Positions 55,640 through 64,000 of a DNA stretch of 64,000 bases are shown here, one piece after another. Made by a program: the position numbers and the translations under genes. The notes under the pieces are model-generated. The model was not told the origin of the DNA, ran no database searches, and saw nothing but the letters and a program-made list of their open reading frames with translations. Numbering within the stretch: position 1 is the first letter of the stretch; each line of letters opens with the position of its first letter. This DNA comes from Klebsiella ornithinolytica NBRC 105727 = ATCC 31898 (GTDB lineage Bacteria; Pseudomonadota; Gammaproteobacteria; Enterobacterales; Enterobacteriaceae): the NCBI RefSeq assembly GCF_001598295.1, contig NZ_BCYR01000009.1:1-64000 (forward strand), in the 5' to 3' direction.

Positions 55640-56437
55640 TCAGTTGCCGGCTTTATCAATCACAAATTGTTTGCCGCAATTCCCCGGATGAGGCTGGGGC
55701 AAGAGGCTATTAGCTGAAAGCGGCTGATTGATGGCCTCCGCTTTGATGGCGATTTGCATTTCGGTTAAATAAGCCGGATTGCCGTTACAGGTCAGCTTAA
55801 ATGCTTTCACGCTCTGCTTACCATATGCCTGCGCGACCGCGGCATCGAACTCATCGCGGCTGACGCTCTGCCCGTAGTGCTTCGCCAGAAAGAGGCCCAG
55901 CGGGCTCTGCTTCACTTCACTATCAAGACGTACCATCGTGCCAAAGTAGCTATCGGGATCGAAGCCAAAACAGACGCCGTGTTTCGCATACTCATAACGC
56001 TCGAGACATGAATTGCCGCCGGCTCCCGGCATCACGCTATTGAGTTTATTCGCCATCTCGAGCGACAGCCCGGTTTCAGCGGCCTGGCATTTACGCCCGG
56101 CTTTCACTTCAGGCATGTTGGGGACAGGGCGGGTGGCGCAGCCAAAACGCATCCAGCGCCGATCGTCGACGCCCCGGGCAGCAATGGATTTTGGCAGGCC
56201 AGGCCAGAGGCCATGTACCGTCAGGAAATCCGCTTTATTCGGTAATTCCTGCTGCAAGCGACACTCTTCCGGCTCACTCCGGTTTCTGTCATGCATGCTC
56301 TGGCAGAACCCCGTTTGCCATGACAAAGCCAGTACATAACGGTCGAAATCGCCATATTGCGTTGCGGTGAGTGGTTCAGCGCCGGCCTGGGTTGCCGTCA
56401 ACAAAAGGGCAATGGCGACGAAATCCTTCCTGAACAT
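55640..56437 (-). CDS. rna: Ribonuclease I
   Basis: RNase I is a periplasmic, broad-specificity RNase T2-family enzyme giving 2',3'-cyclic nucleotides. The 265-residue product has a signal peptide ending AGA-EP (residue 20), the CAS I motif HGLWPG (His75) and the CAS II motif EYAKHGVC (Glu149, Lys152, His153). E. coli has cit genes on its far side; here dcuC follows directly. Confidence 0.95.
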   Translation of the reverse strand: MFRKDFVAIALLLTATQAGAEPLTATQYGDFDRYVLALSWQTGFCQSMHDRNRSEPEECRLQQELPNKADFLTVHGLWPGLPKSIAARGVDDRRWMRFGCATRPVPNMPEVKAGRKCQAAETGLSLEMANKLNSVMPGAGGNSCLERYEYAKHGVCFGFDPDSYFGTMVRLDSEVKQSPLGLFLAKHYGQSVSRDEFDAAVAQAYGKQSVKAFKLTCNGNPAYLTEMQIAIKAEAINQPLSANSLLPQPHPGNCGKQFVIDKAGN

Positions 56438-56486
56438 TTTTAATCCTGATAGTGGGTGACAATGATTTACAGGAAATGATTAAAGC

Positions 56487-56515
56487 ATAAAAAAGGCGCC
56501 AGCTGGCGCCTTTTC
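56487..56515 (-). terminator. dcuC terminator
   Basis: GGCGCCAGCTGGCGCC (56495-56510) is a perfect palindrome followed by T6 on the minus strand, eight bases past the dcuC stop. Confidence 0.9.
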
Positions 56516-56522
56516 GCGTTTA

Positions 56523-57893
56523 TTAAAGCGCGCTACCGGGTACCAGAACTTCGGTGGCGATAATCACCACCAGCAGACCGACGATAACCGGAACAGAGGT
56601 CCGTTTCACCACTTCAAAGGGGGAGATTTTGGCCATCCCGGCAACGGCGACCACCACGCCTGAGACCGGCGAAATAGTCCGACCCAGGTTTGAAGCCTGT
56701 AGCATAGGAATGGACAGGTAGGCCGGGTTGATGCCTGAAGAGTGGGCTAATTTCGGGATCATCTCTACGAAGGCGTAAAACGGCGCGTTACCAGAACCGG
56801 TGGTCATTGCCGCCAGCATGGTCAGAATCACCAGCACCAGCATTAAAATAATGCTCGCCGAGCCAAATGATGTGGCGATTGAGATCAGGCTATTGATAAA
56901 GCCAATGGTGCTCAGGCCCTGAGCAAAGACGCCGGCGGCCACTAACAGCATGACGACGCCGGCGAAGGCATCGGCCATGCCGCGGTAGGCGACTTCCAGT
57001 CCGGCGAAAACATTTTTCGTATTAAAGCCGCGCACAAACTCCAGCACGGCCGCCAGCAGCATGCAGAGCACGAGGATAGCAATAATATGCAGCTCCGGGC
57101 CCCATTTCCCGTCGAAAATCAGGACGCCGATAATCGGCGTAAAGGGCAGAAGGGCGTAAAAGGAGGGAGCGGTTGTGGTGATCTCATTCACATCAAGCAT
57201 TTCGTGAACGACATTCTCTTTTTTATCCAGATAGCGCTGCCAGAAGTAGTGGGCAATGGCCATGCTGATAATTGCGACGATGGAGATTGGCAGCGTGGTT
57301 TTAAACGCGAAGTCGATGAGCGGCATTTCTGCGGCTTTGGCGGCCAGCACCACGTCGCCGGAGGTCGGAGAGAGGATAATGGCGGCCGGCGAGGCGCAAA
57401 TGGCCGCCGCGGCGCCGCGACTGATACCGACGTTCACCATCACCGGGAACAGCGTGGCCATCAGCAGAACGCCCAGGCCGGTTGCCGAAGAGACGGCCAG
57501 CGACATCAGACAGGCGACAAAATAGGCGGCGATCATCAGCAGATAGGGAGAGTTAATATAGCGCAGCGGCTTTGAAGCCAGCTTTACCACCATATCGTTG
57601 GCGCCAATGTGGGTCATATAGGTGGCGAATCCGCAGAGCATCATGATCATCATGCCCAAATCGCCGCCGCGGCTCATCAGGAGAATTTTAACGTATTCGA
57701 TAATATCGGTCGCGGAGTACCCCGTGCTTTTTGTATCGCCGGGTAAAATTTTGTGCCCCATCAACGCGCTGACGATGAGTAACGTCAAACCGCCGACGAA
57801 CAGCACGCCGGTGGCGGAATACCCCTTTATGATATAGCGGGCAACACCCACAATGACCACAATCCCAATCAGGATCTCAACTAGCGTAAGCAT
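56523..57893 (-). CDS. dcuC: Anaerobic C4-dicarboxylate transporter DcuC
   Basis: DcuC is an inner-membrane carrier for succinate efflux or fumarate/succinate exchange in fermenting cells. The 456-residue protein (461 in E. coli) has about twelve membrane segments and the family stretches SPTSGDVVLAAKA and TTGSGNAPFYAF. An FNR-type site lies about 100 bp upstream. Confidence 0.94.
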   Translation of the reverse strand: MLTLVEILIGIVVIVGVARYIIKGYSATGVLFVGGLTLLIVSALMGHKILPGDTKSTGYSATDIIEYVKILLMSRGGDLGMMIMMLCGFATYMTHIGANDMVVKLASKPLRYINSPYLLMIAAYFVACLMSLAVSSATGLGVLLMATLFPVMVNVGISRGAAAAICASPAAIILSPTSGDVVLAAKAAEMPLIDFAFKTTLPISIVAIISMAIAHYFWQRYLDKKENVVHEMLDVNEITTTAPSFYALLPFTPIIGVLIFDGKWGPELHIIAILVLCMLLAAVLEFVRGFNTKNVFAGLEVAYRGMADAFAGVVMLLVAAGVFAQGLSTIGFINSLISIATSFGSASIILMLVLVILTMLAAMTTGSGNAPFYAFVEMIPKLAHSSGINPAYLSIPMLQASNLGRTISPVSGVVVAVAGMAKISPFEVVKRTSVPVIVGLLVVIIATEVLVPGSAL

Positions 57894-57990
57894 CTTTTAC
57901 CCCTAAGCCTTTTACCCAAAGAATCTGCTAATAAATAAAGTGAAGATAAAATTAAGTGAGCGAATGTGCCTAATTAATGGGCGAAACATG

Positions 57991-58004
57991 CTGATGCAAA
58001 TCAA
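57991..58004. promoter_or_regulatory. FNR box upstream of dcuC
   Basis: CTGAT-GCAA-ATCAA matches the FNR consensus TTGAT-N4-ATCAA in nine of ten positions, 98 bp before the dcuC start. FNR activation of dcuC is known in E. coli. Confidence 0.75.
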
Positions 58005-58184
58005 TAAACTGATGAGAACCCTGCAATCATCAGTGGAGGGGCGGCCGCTATCACAAAACGACGAGGTGAAAAGGGGGCTGTTTTTCCGATCATAAATCAG
58101 AAACTTACCTAATTTCGTTAAGGTAATATTAAGATTATACTTGTTAAATTATTGCGCTTTAAAATCGATATTGGTAAGAGATAA

Positions 58185-58760
58185 GTGTTGAGACAACGTC
58201 AGTTCGTATTGTTTTTTCTTGGTTTTTTAGGGGTAATGCTCTCTTGTGGCGCGGCTAACGCGTCGTTTACGTCGACGATTCGCGATGGGTATAACACCTT
58301 AAGTGATAACGTCGTGCAAACCTGGCAGGAACCTGAACACTACGATCTGTATGTTCCCGCGATTACCTGGCATGCCCGCTTTGCCTATGACAAAGAAAAG
58401 ACCGATGAATATAACGAGCGTCCGTGGGGAGCAGGATTCGGGGTTTCGCGCTGGGATGATAAAGGCAACTGGCACGGCCTGTATCTGATGGCTTTTAAGG
58501 ACTCGTTTAACAAATGGGAACCGATTGGCGGCTATGGCTGGGAGAAAACCTGGCGTCCGTTAGCAGATGACAACTTTCATCTTGGTCTGGGGTACACGCT
58601 GGGCGTGACGGCGCGGGATAACTGGAATTACATTCCCATTCCGGTCATTTTGCCACTGGCATCCATTGGTTATGGACCGGCAACTTTCCAGATGACCTAT
58701 ATCCCCGGGACCTACAATAACGGTAACGTCTACTTTGCCTGGGCCCGTTTCCAGTTTTAG
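58185..58760 (+). CDS. pagP: Lipid A palmitoyltransferase PagP
   Basis: PagP is an outer-membrane beta-barrel enzyme that moves palmitate from phospholipid to lipid A. The start is GTG at 58185 (191 residues) or TTG at the next codon. The signal peptide ends near AANA-S. The family residues are present: His in [15 protein letters not shown], Asp-Ser in AFKDSFNKW, and the C-terminal aromatic FAWARFQF. Confidence 0.93.
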   Translation: MLRQRQFVLFFLGFLGVMLSCGAANASFTSTIRDGYNTLSDNVVQTWQEPEHYDLYVPAITWHARFAYDKEKTDEYNERPWGAGFGVSRWDDKGNWHGLYLMAFKDSFNKWEPIGGYGWEKTWRPLADDNFHLGLGYTLGVTARDNWNYIPIPVILPLASIGYGPATFQMTYIPGTYNNGNVYFAWARFQF

Positions 58761-58955
58761 AACTGGCATAACTTAGCAATAAAAGAGCTAAGTCGTTTGT
58801 CCTGTGAAAAAACAACAACTAAGGCGTGACCTCCTAAAAAAGATAGCGATATTTGTCACTTTTTAACAAAGTTGGACTGGACAAAAGGCATCACAATTGA
58901 TGTACTGGTGTCCGACACAGTATCAGTGTCGTTTTTTCATATAAAGGTAATTTTG

Positions 58956-59165
58956 ATGTCTAAGATTAAAGGTAACGTTAAGTGGTTTAATGAATCCAAA
59001 GGATTCGGTTTCATTACTCCGGAAGATGGCAGCAAAGATGTATTCGTACATTTCTCTGCAATCCAGTCCAACGGTTTCAAAACTCTGGCTGAAGGTCAGC
59101 GCGTAGAGTTCGAAATCACTAACGGTGCCAAAGGCCCTTCTGCTGCAAACGTAAACGCTATCTAA
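58956..59165 (+). CDS. cspE: Cold-shock-family RNA chaperone CspE
   Basis: A 69-residue CspA-type protein with RNP1 KGFGFI and RNP2 VFVHF. The start at 58956 (MSKIKGN) follows AAAGG and matches E. coli CspE; an upstream in-frame start would add an unlikely 28 residues. The roughly 195-bp leader after pagP is typical of csp genes. Strong codon bias suggests high expression. Confidence 0.97.
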   Translation: MSKIKGNVKWFNESKGFGFITPEDGSKDVFVHFSAIQSNGFKTLAEGQRVEFEITNGAKGPSAANVNAI

Positions 59166-59186
59166 GCATTGCGTCAGTAGAATATA

Positions 59187-59214
59187 AAAACCCGCTCAAC
59201 GCGGGTTTTTTTTT
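59187..59214. terminator. Bidirectional terminator between cspE and fluC
   Basis: AACCCGC-TCAAC-GCGGGTT is flanked by T9 on the plus strand and A5 on the other, serving both convergent genes. Confidence 0.92.
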
Positions 59215-59222
59215 GTCTGCCG

Positions 59223-59612
59223 TTAGCGGCTGGCAGCGTGGGAAAAGAGCCAGAATGCCGTTGCCGTCATGGCGAATGAACCTAACAGATTGACCAGAAT
59301 GTTCAGCAGCGCCCAGCTGAAACGGCCCTGTTGCAGCAGGAAAACGACCTCCGATGAGAAGGTTGAGAACGTCGTCAGCCCGCCGCAAAATCCGGTAGTG
59401 ATCAGCAATTTCCACATTGGGTCAATGTTTGTCAGGCGATTAAACCATGCCAGCCCGGCACCAATGATAAATGCGCCCAGCAAGTTTGCCGCGAGTGTGC
59501 CGATGGGAATAGCGTGATGCATTGGATTGAACTTCATACCAAGCCACCAGCGCAATACGCTGCCGGTACCGCCGCCAACAAAAACGGCTAAAAGTAGTTG
59601 TGACACTCTCAT
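59223..59612 (-). CDS. fluC: Fluoride ion channel FluC (CrcB)
   Basis: A 129-residue four-helix inner-membrane fluoride channel that works as a dual-topology dimer. It has the motifs [10 protein letters not shown] (13-22), [11 protein letters not shown] and [14 protein letters not shown]. coli CrcB has 127 residues. No fluoride riboswitch was seen upstream. Confidence 0.95.
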   Translation of the reverse strand: MRVSQLLLAVFVGGGTGSVLRWWLGMKFNPMHHAIPIGTLAANLLGAFIIGAGLAWFNRLTNIDPMWKLLITTGFCGGLTTFSTFSSEVVFLLQQGRFSWALLNILVNLLGSFAMTATAFWLFSHAASR

Positions 59613-59696
59613 TCCCTGCTATTTGGTTAATACAGGGGTTTGAGTGTAGCGCGCAAAATGCGTCATTGGCTACGAAATACCTGACGGGAGAAGAGA

Positions 59697-60485
59697 ATGC
59701 GGATTGCTGCGGGACAATTTGCCGTTACGGCGGACTGGCTAGTCAATGCGCGTACCTGCGTAGCGTTGATGAACCAGGCGGCCGGGCAGGGAGTATCATT
59801 GCTGGTATTACCGGAAGCATTGCTGGCGCGTGACGACAGCGATCCGGATCTCTCGGTAAAGTCGGCGCAGGAGATTGATGGCGGTTTTCTGCAGCTGTTG
59901 CGTGATGAAAGCCGGAATTATGGTTTAACCACGGTGCTGACGCTGCATGTACCTTCGGGTGAGGGGCGAGCGACGAATACGCTGGTGGCGATACGCCAGG
60001 GCGAAGTGATTGCCCAATACCAGAAGCTCCATTTGTATGACGCGTTTGCGATGCAGGAGTCGCGACTTGTCGATGCCGGGCAACAGATTCCGCCGCTGAT
60101 TGATATCGACGGGGTACGCGTTGGCCTAATGACCTGTTACGATTTACGCTTTCCTGAACTGGCGTTAACGCTGGCGCTTAACGGTGCTGAAGTATTGGTT
60201 TTACCCACCGCGTGGGTAAAAGGGCCGATGAAGGAGTATCATTGGGCCACGCTACTGGCGGCCAGGGCTCTGGATACGACCTGCTATATCGTTGCGGCAG
60301 GCGAATGCGGCACCCGTAATATTGGTCAGAGCCGCATTATCGACCCGATGGGAACGATAATGGCGGGGGCAGGGGACGAGCCGCAGATGATTACTGCCGA
60401 CATTTCGACAGCGTCGCTGCGTCAGATTCGCGAGCGTTTGCCGGTGTTGAAGAACCGCCGCTTTGCGCCACCGCAATTATTGTGA
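59697..60485 (+). CDS. ybeM: Deaminated glutathione amidase (Nit1/YbeM)
   Basis: A 262-residue nitrilase-family amidase that repairs deaminated glutathione. The catalytic triad is Glu40 (LPEALL), Lys110 (YQKLHLYD) and Cys147 ([10 protein letters not shown]). It is intact here, whereas the E. coli K-12 locus is damaged. It precedes tatE. Confidence 0.93.
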   Translation: MRIAAGQFAVTADWLVNARTCVALMNQAAGQGVSLLVLPEALLARDDSDPDLSVKSAQEIDGGFLQLLRDESRNYGLTTVLTLHVPSGEGRATNTLVAIRQGEVIAQYQKLHLYDAFAMQESRLVDAGQQIPPLIDIDGVRVGLMTCYDLRFPELALTLALNGAEVLVLPTAWVKGPMKEYHWATLLAARALDTTCYIVAAGECGTRNIGQSRIIDPMGTIMAGAGDEPQMITADISTASLRQIRERLPVLKNRRFAPPQLL

Positions 60486-60612
60486 TGTTTTTTTAAACAA
60501 GGCTTGATTCACCTTGTTACAGATTGCTATTGTGTCCGCGCGTCAAATAGCCGTTAATTGTTCGCGTGTATGATGGCGTATTCGCAGCTTGTTTTAGAGA
60601 AGAAGGTTAGCT

Positions 60613-60819
60613 ATGGGTGAGATTAGTATTACCAAACTGCTGGTTGTCGCAGCACTGATTATTTTAGTGTTTGGTACCAAAAAATTACGTACGCTGGGTG
60701 GAGACCTGGGGTCCGCTATCAAAGGCTTCAAGAAAGCCATGAACGACGATGACGATAGCGCGAAGAAAACCAGTGCGGAAGAAGACGCTCCGGCACAAAA
60801 GCTCTCTCATAAAGAGTAA
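60613..60819 (+). CDS. tatE: Twin-arginine translocase subunit TatE
   Basis: A 68-residue TatA-type protein. It has an N-terminal membrane helix ([18 protein letters not shown]), the FGxKKL hinge, an amphipathic helix ([16 protein letters not shown]) and an acidic tail. It supplements TatA in the export of folded proteins. Confidence 0.95.
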   Translation: MGEISITKLLVVAALIILVFGTKKLRTLGGDLGSAIKGFKKAMNDDDDSAKKTSAEEDAPAQKLSHKE

Positions 60820-60879
60820 TTAAAGGCGCTTTCCCCGACAGCGGGAGGGCGTAACCGACAGGCGAGAGTCTGGACGTTG

Positions 60880-60916
60880 AAGAGGCTGCAGCGATAAGCG
60901 TTGCGGCCTCTTTTTG
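60880..60916 (+). terminator. tatE terminator
   Basis: AAGAGGCTGCAGCG pairs imperfectly with CGTTGCGGCCTCTT and is followed by TTTT, 60 bp past the tatE stop. Confidence 0.75.
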
Positions 60917-60994
60917 TTGCCTGCTCGCGAAAATACGGAAAAAATGCAACCAGTTGTTACCAGCGGGCAGGGAAACATCAGACGGGCGGGATAA

Positions 60995-61030
60995 AAACAG
61001 ATCGCCGCGCGAAAGCGTTCACGCGGCGAT
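60995..61030 (-). terminator. lipA terminator
   Basis: ATCGCCGCG (61001-61009) pairs with CGCGGCGAT (61022-61030), followed on the minus strand by CTGTTTTTAT, 17 bases past the lipA stop. Confidence 0.85.
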
Positions 61031-61046
61031 TGGCGGGCAGTGAGAT

Positions 61047-62012
61047 TTACTTCACTTCCATCCCTTTGGCTTGCAAGTCGGCATGATAAGACGAACGAAC
61101 GAACGGACCGCAGGCGGCATGGGTGAAGCCCATCGCCATCGCTTCGGCTTTCATCTCTTCAAACTCATCCGGGCTAACGTAGCGCTGAACCGGCAGGTGA
61201 TGACGGCTTGGCTGCAGATACTGGCCCAGGGTGAGCATAGTCACGCCATGGCGACGCAGGTCGCGCATAACTTCGATGATCTCTTCGTTGGTCTCGCCGA
61301 GACCGACCATCAAACCTGATTTCGTCGGGATCTCCGGATGCGCTTCTTTAAAGCGCTCCAGCAGCTTCAGCGACCAGTTGTAGTCGGCGCCTGGGCGAAC
61401 CTGACGATACAGACGCGGCACGTTTTCCAGGTTGTGGTTAAACACATCCGGCGGCGTCACCGTGAGGATATCCAGCGCTCGATCCATACGGCCACGGAAG
61501 TCAGGGACCAGGGTCTCAATCTTAATCGTCGGGTTTTTCTCACGAATAGCGCTGATGCAATCGGCAAAGTGCTGCGCGCCGCCGTCGCGAAGATCGTCGC
61601 GGTCAACGGAGGTCACGACGACGTAACGCAGACCCATATCGGCGATAGTTTGCGCGAGTTTCTGCGGTTCGTTGGCATCCGGGGTCACCGGACGACCGTG
61701 CGCAACGTCACAGAACGGGCAGCGGCGGGTACAAATCGCGCCGAGGATCATAAAGGTGGCCGTTCCGTGGTTGAAGCATTCCGCAAGGTTTGGGCAAGAA
61801 GCTTCTTCGCACACGGAGTGCAGACCGTTCTTACGCATCGCTGCTTTGATTCCCTGGATACGGGACGAGTCAGCCGGAAGTTTGATTTTCATCCATTCCG
61901 GTTTTCTGAGCAGAGCTTCACGCTCAGTTGCCACGTTTTTCACCGGGATAAGGGCCATTTTATCGGCGTCGCGGTACTTAACACCGCGTTCCATCACAAT
62001 GGGTTTACTCAT
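61047..62012 (-). CDS. lipA: Lipoyl synthase LipA
   Basis: LipA is a radical-SAM enzyme that inserts two sulfurs into octanoyl chains on lipoyl domains. The start at 62012 (MSKPIVM) gives 321 residues as in E. coli; a nine-codon extension is unlikely. Auxiliary-cluster cysteines are in [12 protein letters not shown] (Cys68, 73, 79) and the radical-SAM cluster in CTRRCPFC (Cys94, 98, 101). It acts after LipB, encoded 1.3 kb away. Confidence 0.97.
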   Translation of the reverse strand: MSKPIVMERGVKYRDADKMALIPVKNVATEREALLRKPEWMKIKLPADSSRIQGIKAAMRKNGLHSVCEEASCPNLAECFNHGTATFMILGAICTRRCPFCDVAHGRPVTPDANEPQKLAQTIADMGLRYVVVTSVDRDDLRDGGAQHFADCISAIREKNPTIKIETLVPDFRGRMDRALDILTVTPPDVFNHNLENVPRLYRQVRPGADYNWSLKLLERFKEAHPEIPTKSGLMVGLGETNEEIIEVMRDLRRHGVTMLTLGQYLQPSRHHLPVQRYVSPDEFEEMKAEAMAMGFTHAACGPFVRSSYHADLQAKGMEVK

Positions 62013-62191
62013 AGCGTGCGTGTTCCAGTTGCGAGTCACGAAGGAAAGCGAATCAATTCAAGGAAATGTTGTATTTATCAACTATTTTTGAATTAAGGAC
62101 AGGCAGTATACCATTGATATGGGACAGAAAGCAGCCTACCTGTTCGGCAAATTGTAAAATAGTTGTTGTTTTATGCTTATCCTCACGTGCT

Positions 62192-63151
62192 TTATTGTTT
62201 AAACGACTGGCAAACGACCTCGATGACCTGATTCAGCAACGGTTCCTGCGCGCTCTGCCGGTTGTAATGCAGTGCAATCTCAATGCGCTCTTCGGGTAAT
62301 TGAGCGTAGTCGAGCCTTGCCAGCGACCACGTTTGCGCCAGCAGAGAAAACATTCGCTCCGGCATCAGCCCGAGCATATCGCTTTGGCTAATCAGCGCAG
62401 CCTGGGCAAACAGGTTGTCGCTGCTGAAGCCACAGCGGCGTTCTCCCTGGCGTTCCTGCCGCTGCCGGTATATTGCCGGATAGCGTTGGCCCGGCGATAG
62501 CTTCAGCGCAAACTCATACTGGCGGAGATTCTCTTCGGTTAACGGCCTTTGCAGCGCCGGATGTCCTTCGCGGCAATACATCACCAGCCGCTCTTCAAAC
62601 AGCAGGTGATACGCGATGGTCTGGCTACTGTAGGTATCGTTGTCGATCACTAAATCGACCTGGCGTTGGTTAAGCTGACTGCTGGCATCGGTAATGGCGA
62701 TGTTGTGTAACCGGATCTGGGGGAAACGCGGTTTGAGCGCGTGCGCAATCGTGGGGATGACCAGCGCCCCGATGAGAGGGGAGGTCGCGATGGTGAGGGC
62801 GCGTGGCTGAGCCGCCCCGCAGGCCAGGTCAAGGGCGCTGAGGAAGGATTCCATTCCCTGGCTGATGTACTGGTGAAGATGGGTTGCGTAGGCCGTAGGC
62901 CTCACCCCCTGGCCTTTACGAATAAACAGTGGGTCGGGGAATACCGCACGCAGTTTGTTAAGCGACTGGCTGATCGCCGATGGTGTAATGTTCAGCACTT
63001 TAGCGGCATTTACGATGCCCTTGTGGACATACACCGCTTCAAAAATGGTCAGCAGGTTCAGATCCACATTGCGTAGAATACGCAACACCTGGCGGTCGTG
63101 GTGCGGTTCCTGCGGTGCGGGCGACTCTGATGACGGCGTGTTATTTTCCAC
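62192..63151 (-). CDS. ybeF: LysR-type regulator YbeF
   Basis: A 319-residue LysR-family regulator. A polar N-terminal extension of about 30 residues precedes the helix-turn-helix (VNAAKVLNITPSAISQSLNKL). The family position between lipA and lipB is conserved in enteric bacteria; the regulated genes are unknown from this sequence. Confidence 0.93.
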   Translation of the reverse strand: MENNTPSSESPAPQEPHHDRQVLRILRNVDLNLLTIFEAVYVHKGIVNAAKVLNITPSAISQSLNKLRAVFPDPLFIRKGQGVRPTAYATHLHQYISQGMESFLSALDLACGAAQPRALTIATSPLIGALVIPTIAHALKPRFPQIRLHNIAITDASSQLNQRQVDLVIDNDTYSSQTIAYHLLFEERLVMYCREGHPALQRPLTEENLRQYEFALKLSPGQRYPAIYRQRQERQGERRCGFSSDNLFAQAALISQSDMLGLMPERMFSLLAQTWSLARLDYAQLPEERIEIALHYNRQSAQEPLLNQVIEVVCQSFKQ

Positions 63152-63293
63152 TCAGCGCTTCCTGTTATCGGAAATAGCGCAAGTATAGCGGCCGGCGGCA
63201 GCGTCGTGCGTGACGTTTAATTGCAAATATAATGGCTTAACTATCGATAATGCGAATGTCGCGCCCGGTGACAGGGGCGCGAGCGGGCGGGAG

Positions 63294-63938
63294 CTAAGCG
63301 GCAGCAATCATCTCGTGGGGCGGGTTGCCGAGCAGGGCCAGCAGGTTGGCAACCAGATGTGGCGCCACCATCTGCGGTTGAATATCCGGCTGCCACTGGC
63401 GCATTTGGGTCATCTCCATCCCGGCATAGCCGCAGGGGTTAATCCGCAGAAACGGCGACAGGTCCATCGCAATATTCAGCGCAAGCCCGTGAAACGAACA
63501 ACCTTTCCGGATGCGTAAACCCAGCGAACAGATTTTTTGCTCGCCGACGTAGACGCCGGGCGCATCGGCGCGTGGATGTGATTCAATCGCGTATTCCGCC
63601 AGCGTATTGACCACGGTCTGTTCCAGCAGAGTAACCAGTTCGCGCACGCCCAGTTTCCGGCGCTTGAGGTTCAACAGAACATACATCACCTGCTGCCCTG
63701 GCCCGTGGTAGGTCACCTGGCCGCCGCGATCGCTTTGAATGACCGGAATGTCCCCCGGAACCAGCACGTGTTCGGCTTTTCCCGCCTGGCCTTGAGTAAA
63801 GACCGCAGGGTGCTCTACCAGCCAGATTTCGTCCAGCGTGCTGTCGTCGCGGGTATCGGTAAATTCATGCATCGCCTGCGAGACCGGTTCGTAAGGTTGC
63901 AGGCCAAGTTGACGAATAAGGATTTTGTTATGCTGCAA
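63294..63938 (-). CDS. lipB: Octanoyl-ACP:protein N-octanoyltransferase LipB
   Basis: LipB moves octanoate from acyl carrier protein to lipoyl-dependent enzymes. The 214-residue protein has the [12 protein letters not shown] motif (71-82), Lys135 and the catalytic Cys169 (NPCGYAG). The start is a TTG at 63938 with GGAGA seven bases upstream, as in E. coli. Nothing else of note lies in the 62 bp from here to the window end. Confidence 0.96.
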   Translation of the reverse strand: MQHNKILIRQLGLQPYEPVSQAMHEFTDTRDDSTLDEIWLVEHPAVFTQGQAGKAEHVLVPGDIPVIQSDRGGQVTYHGPGQQVMYVLLNLKRRKLGVRELVTLLEQTVVNTLAEYAIESHPRADAPGVYVGEQKICSLGLRIRKGCSFHGLALNIAMDLSPFLRINPCGYAGMEMTQMRQWQPDIQPQMVAPHLVANLLALLGNPPHEMIAAA

Positions 63939-64000
63939 AACAACGTCTCCGCAGAGAGAGAAGTGACTTGAGGGGGGAGTATATCACAGCATAGCGGGGA

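Noticed and set aside
58116-58132. Possible PhoP box (GTTAA-N5-ATTAA) upstream of pagP
   Set aside because: Half-sites deviate from GTTTA and the distance to a -10 element does not fit known PhoP promoters.
59613-59696. Fluoride riboswitch before fluC
   Set aside because: The 84-bp gap lacks a recognisable crcB-motif pseudoknot and is shared with the divergent ybeM promoter.

Overview
This window is chromosomal DNA of an enteric bacterium of the Klebsiella/Raoultella group. The backbone follows the Escherichia coli order from the enterobactin genes to lipB: fepC, fepG, fepD, entS, fepB, entCEBAH, cstA, ybdD, ybdH, ybdL, ybdM, ybdN, ybdO, dsbG, ahpCF, uspG, rnk, rna, dcuC, pagP, cspE, fluC, nit1, tatE, lipA, ybeF, lipB. 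Several accessory genes are typical of Klebsiella: a PhyK-type phytase, MtnK/MtnA methylthioribose salvage, and a CodA homologue lacking the second active-site Asp. GC is high. No tRNA, rRNA, phage, insertion sequence or CRISPR array was seen. Region by region: 1-353 holds tandem REP/BIME repeats. 372-10661 is the Fur-controlled enterobactin export, uptake and synthesis block, with Fur boxes in both divergent promoters. 11110-13461 is the pyruvate transporter cstA with ybdD, followed by a palindromic MITE-like element and an extra SDR gene. hcxA (ybdH) ends the left backbone. 15.5-45.6 kb is a 30-kb accessory block lying between ybdH and ybdL, which are neighbours in E. coli. It carries a sugar ABC transporter plus an LVIVD-repeat protein, mtnK/mtnA, a same-strand set (LacI regulator, IMPase-family phosphatase, organophosphate MFS transporter, phytase), a cytosine-type permease/PucR/5-methylcytosine deaminase operon, mtnB with an FGGY kinase and a 2-hydroxyacid dehydrogenase, a second sugar ABC system whose ATPase gene is frameshifted, a BisC-like molybdoenzyme and mtnC/mtnD. 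45.7-64.0 kb returns to backbone. How the genes work together: methionine salvage is complete in the window (mtnK, A, B, C, D, E) but split into three loci. Recognisable MetJ operators lie at all three, and a weaker array lies at the promoter shared by hcxA and the first ABC transporter; this suggests the transporter imports 5-methylthioribose (inference). A second candidate pathway would use periplasmic phytase to strip phytate, an OPA-type carrier to import the organophosphate product, and a cytosolic IMPase-family enzyme to release inositol, under a LacI-family regulator with a perfect palindromic operator 15 bases before the phosphatase gene (inference). A third would salvage 5-methylcytosine to thymine.
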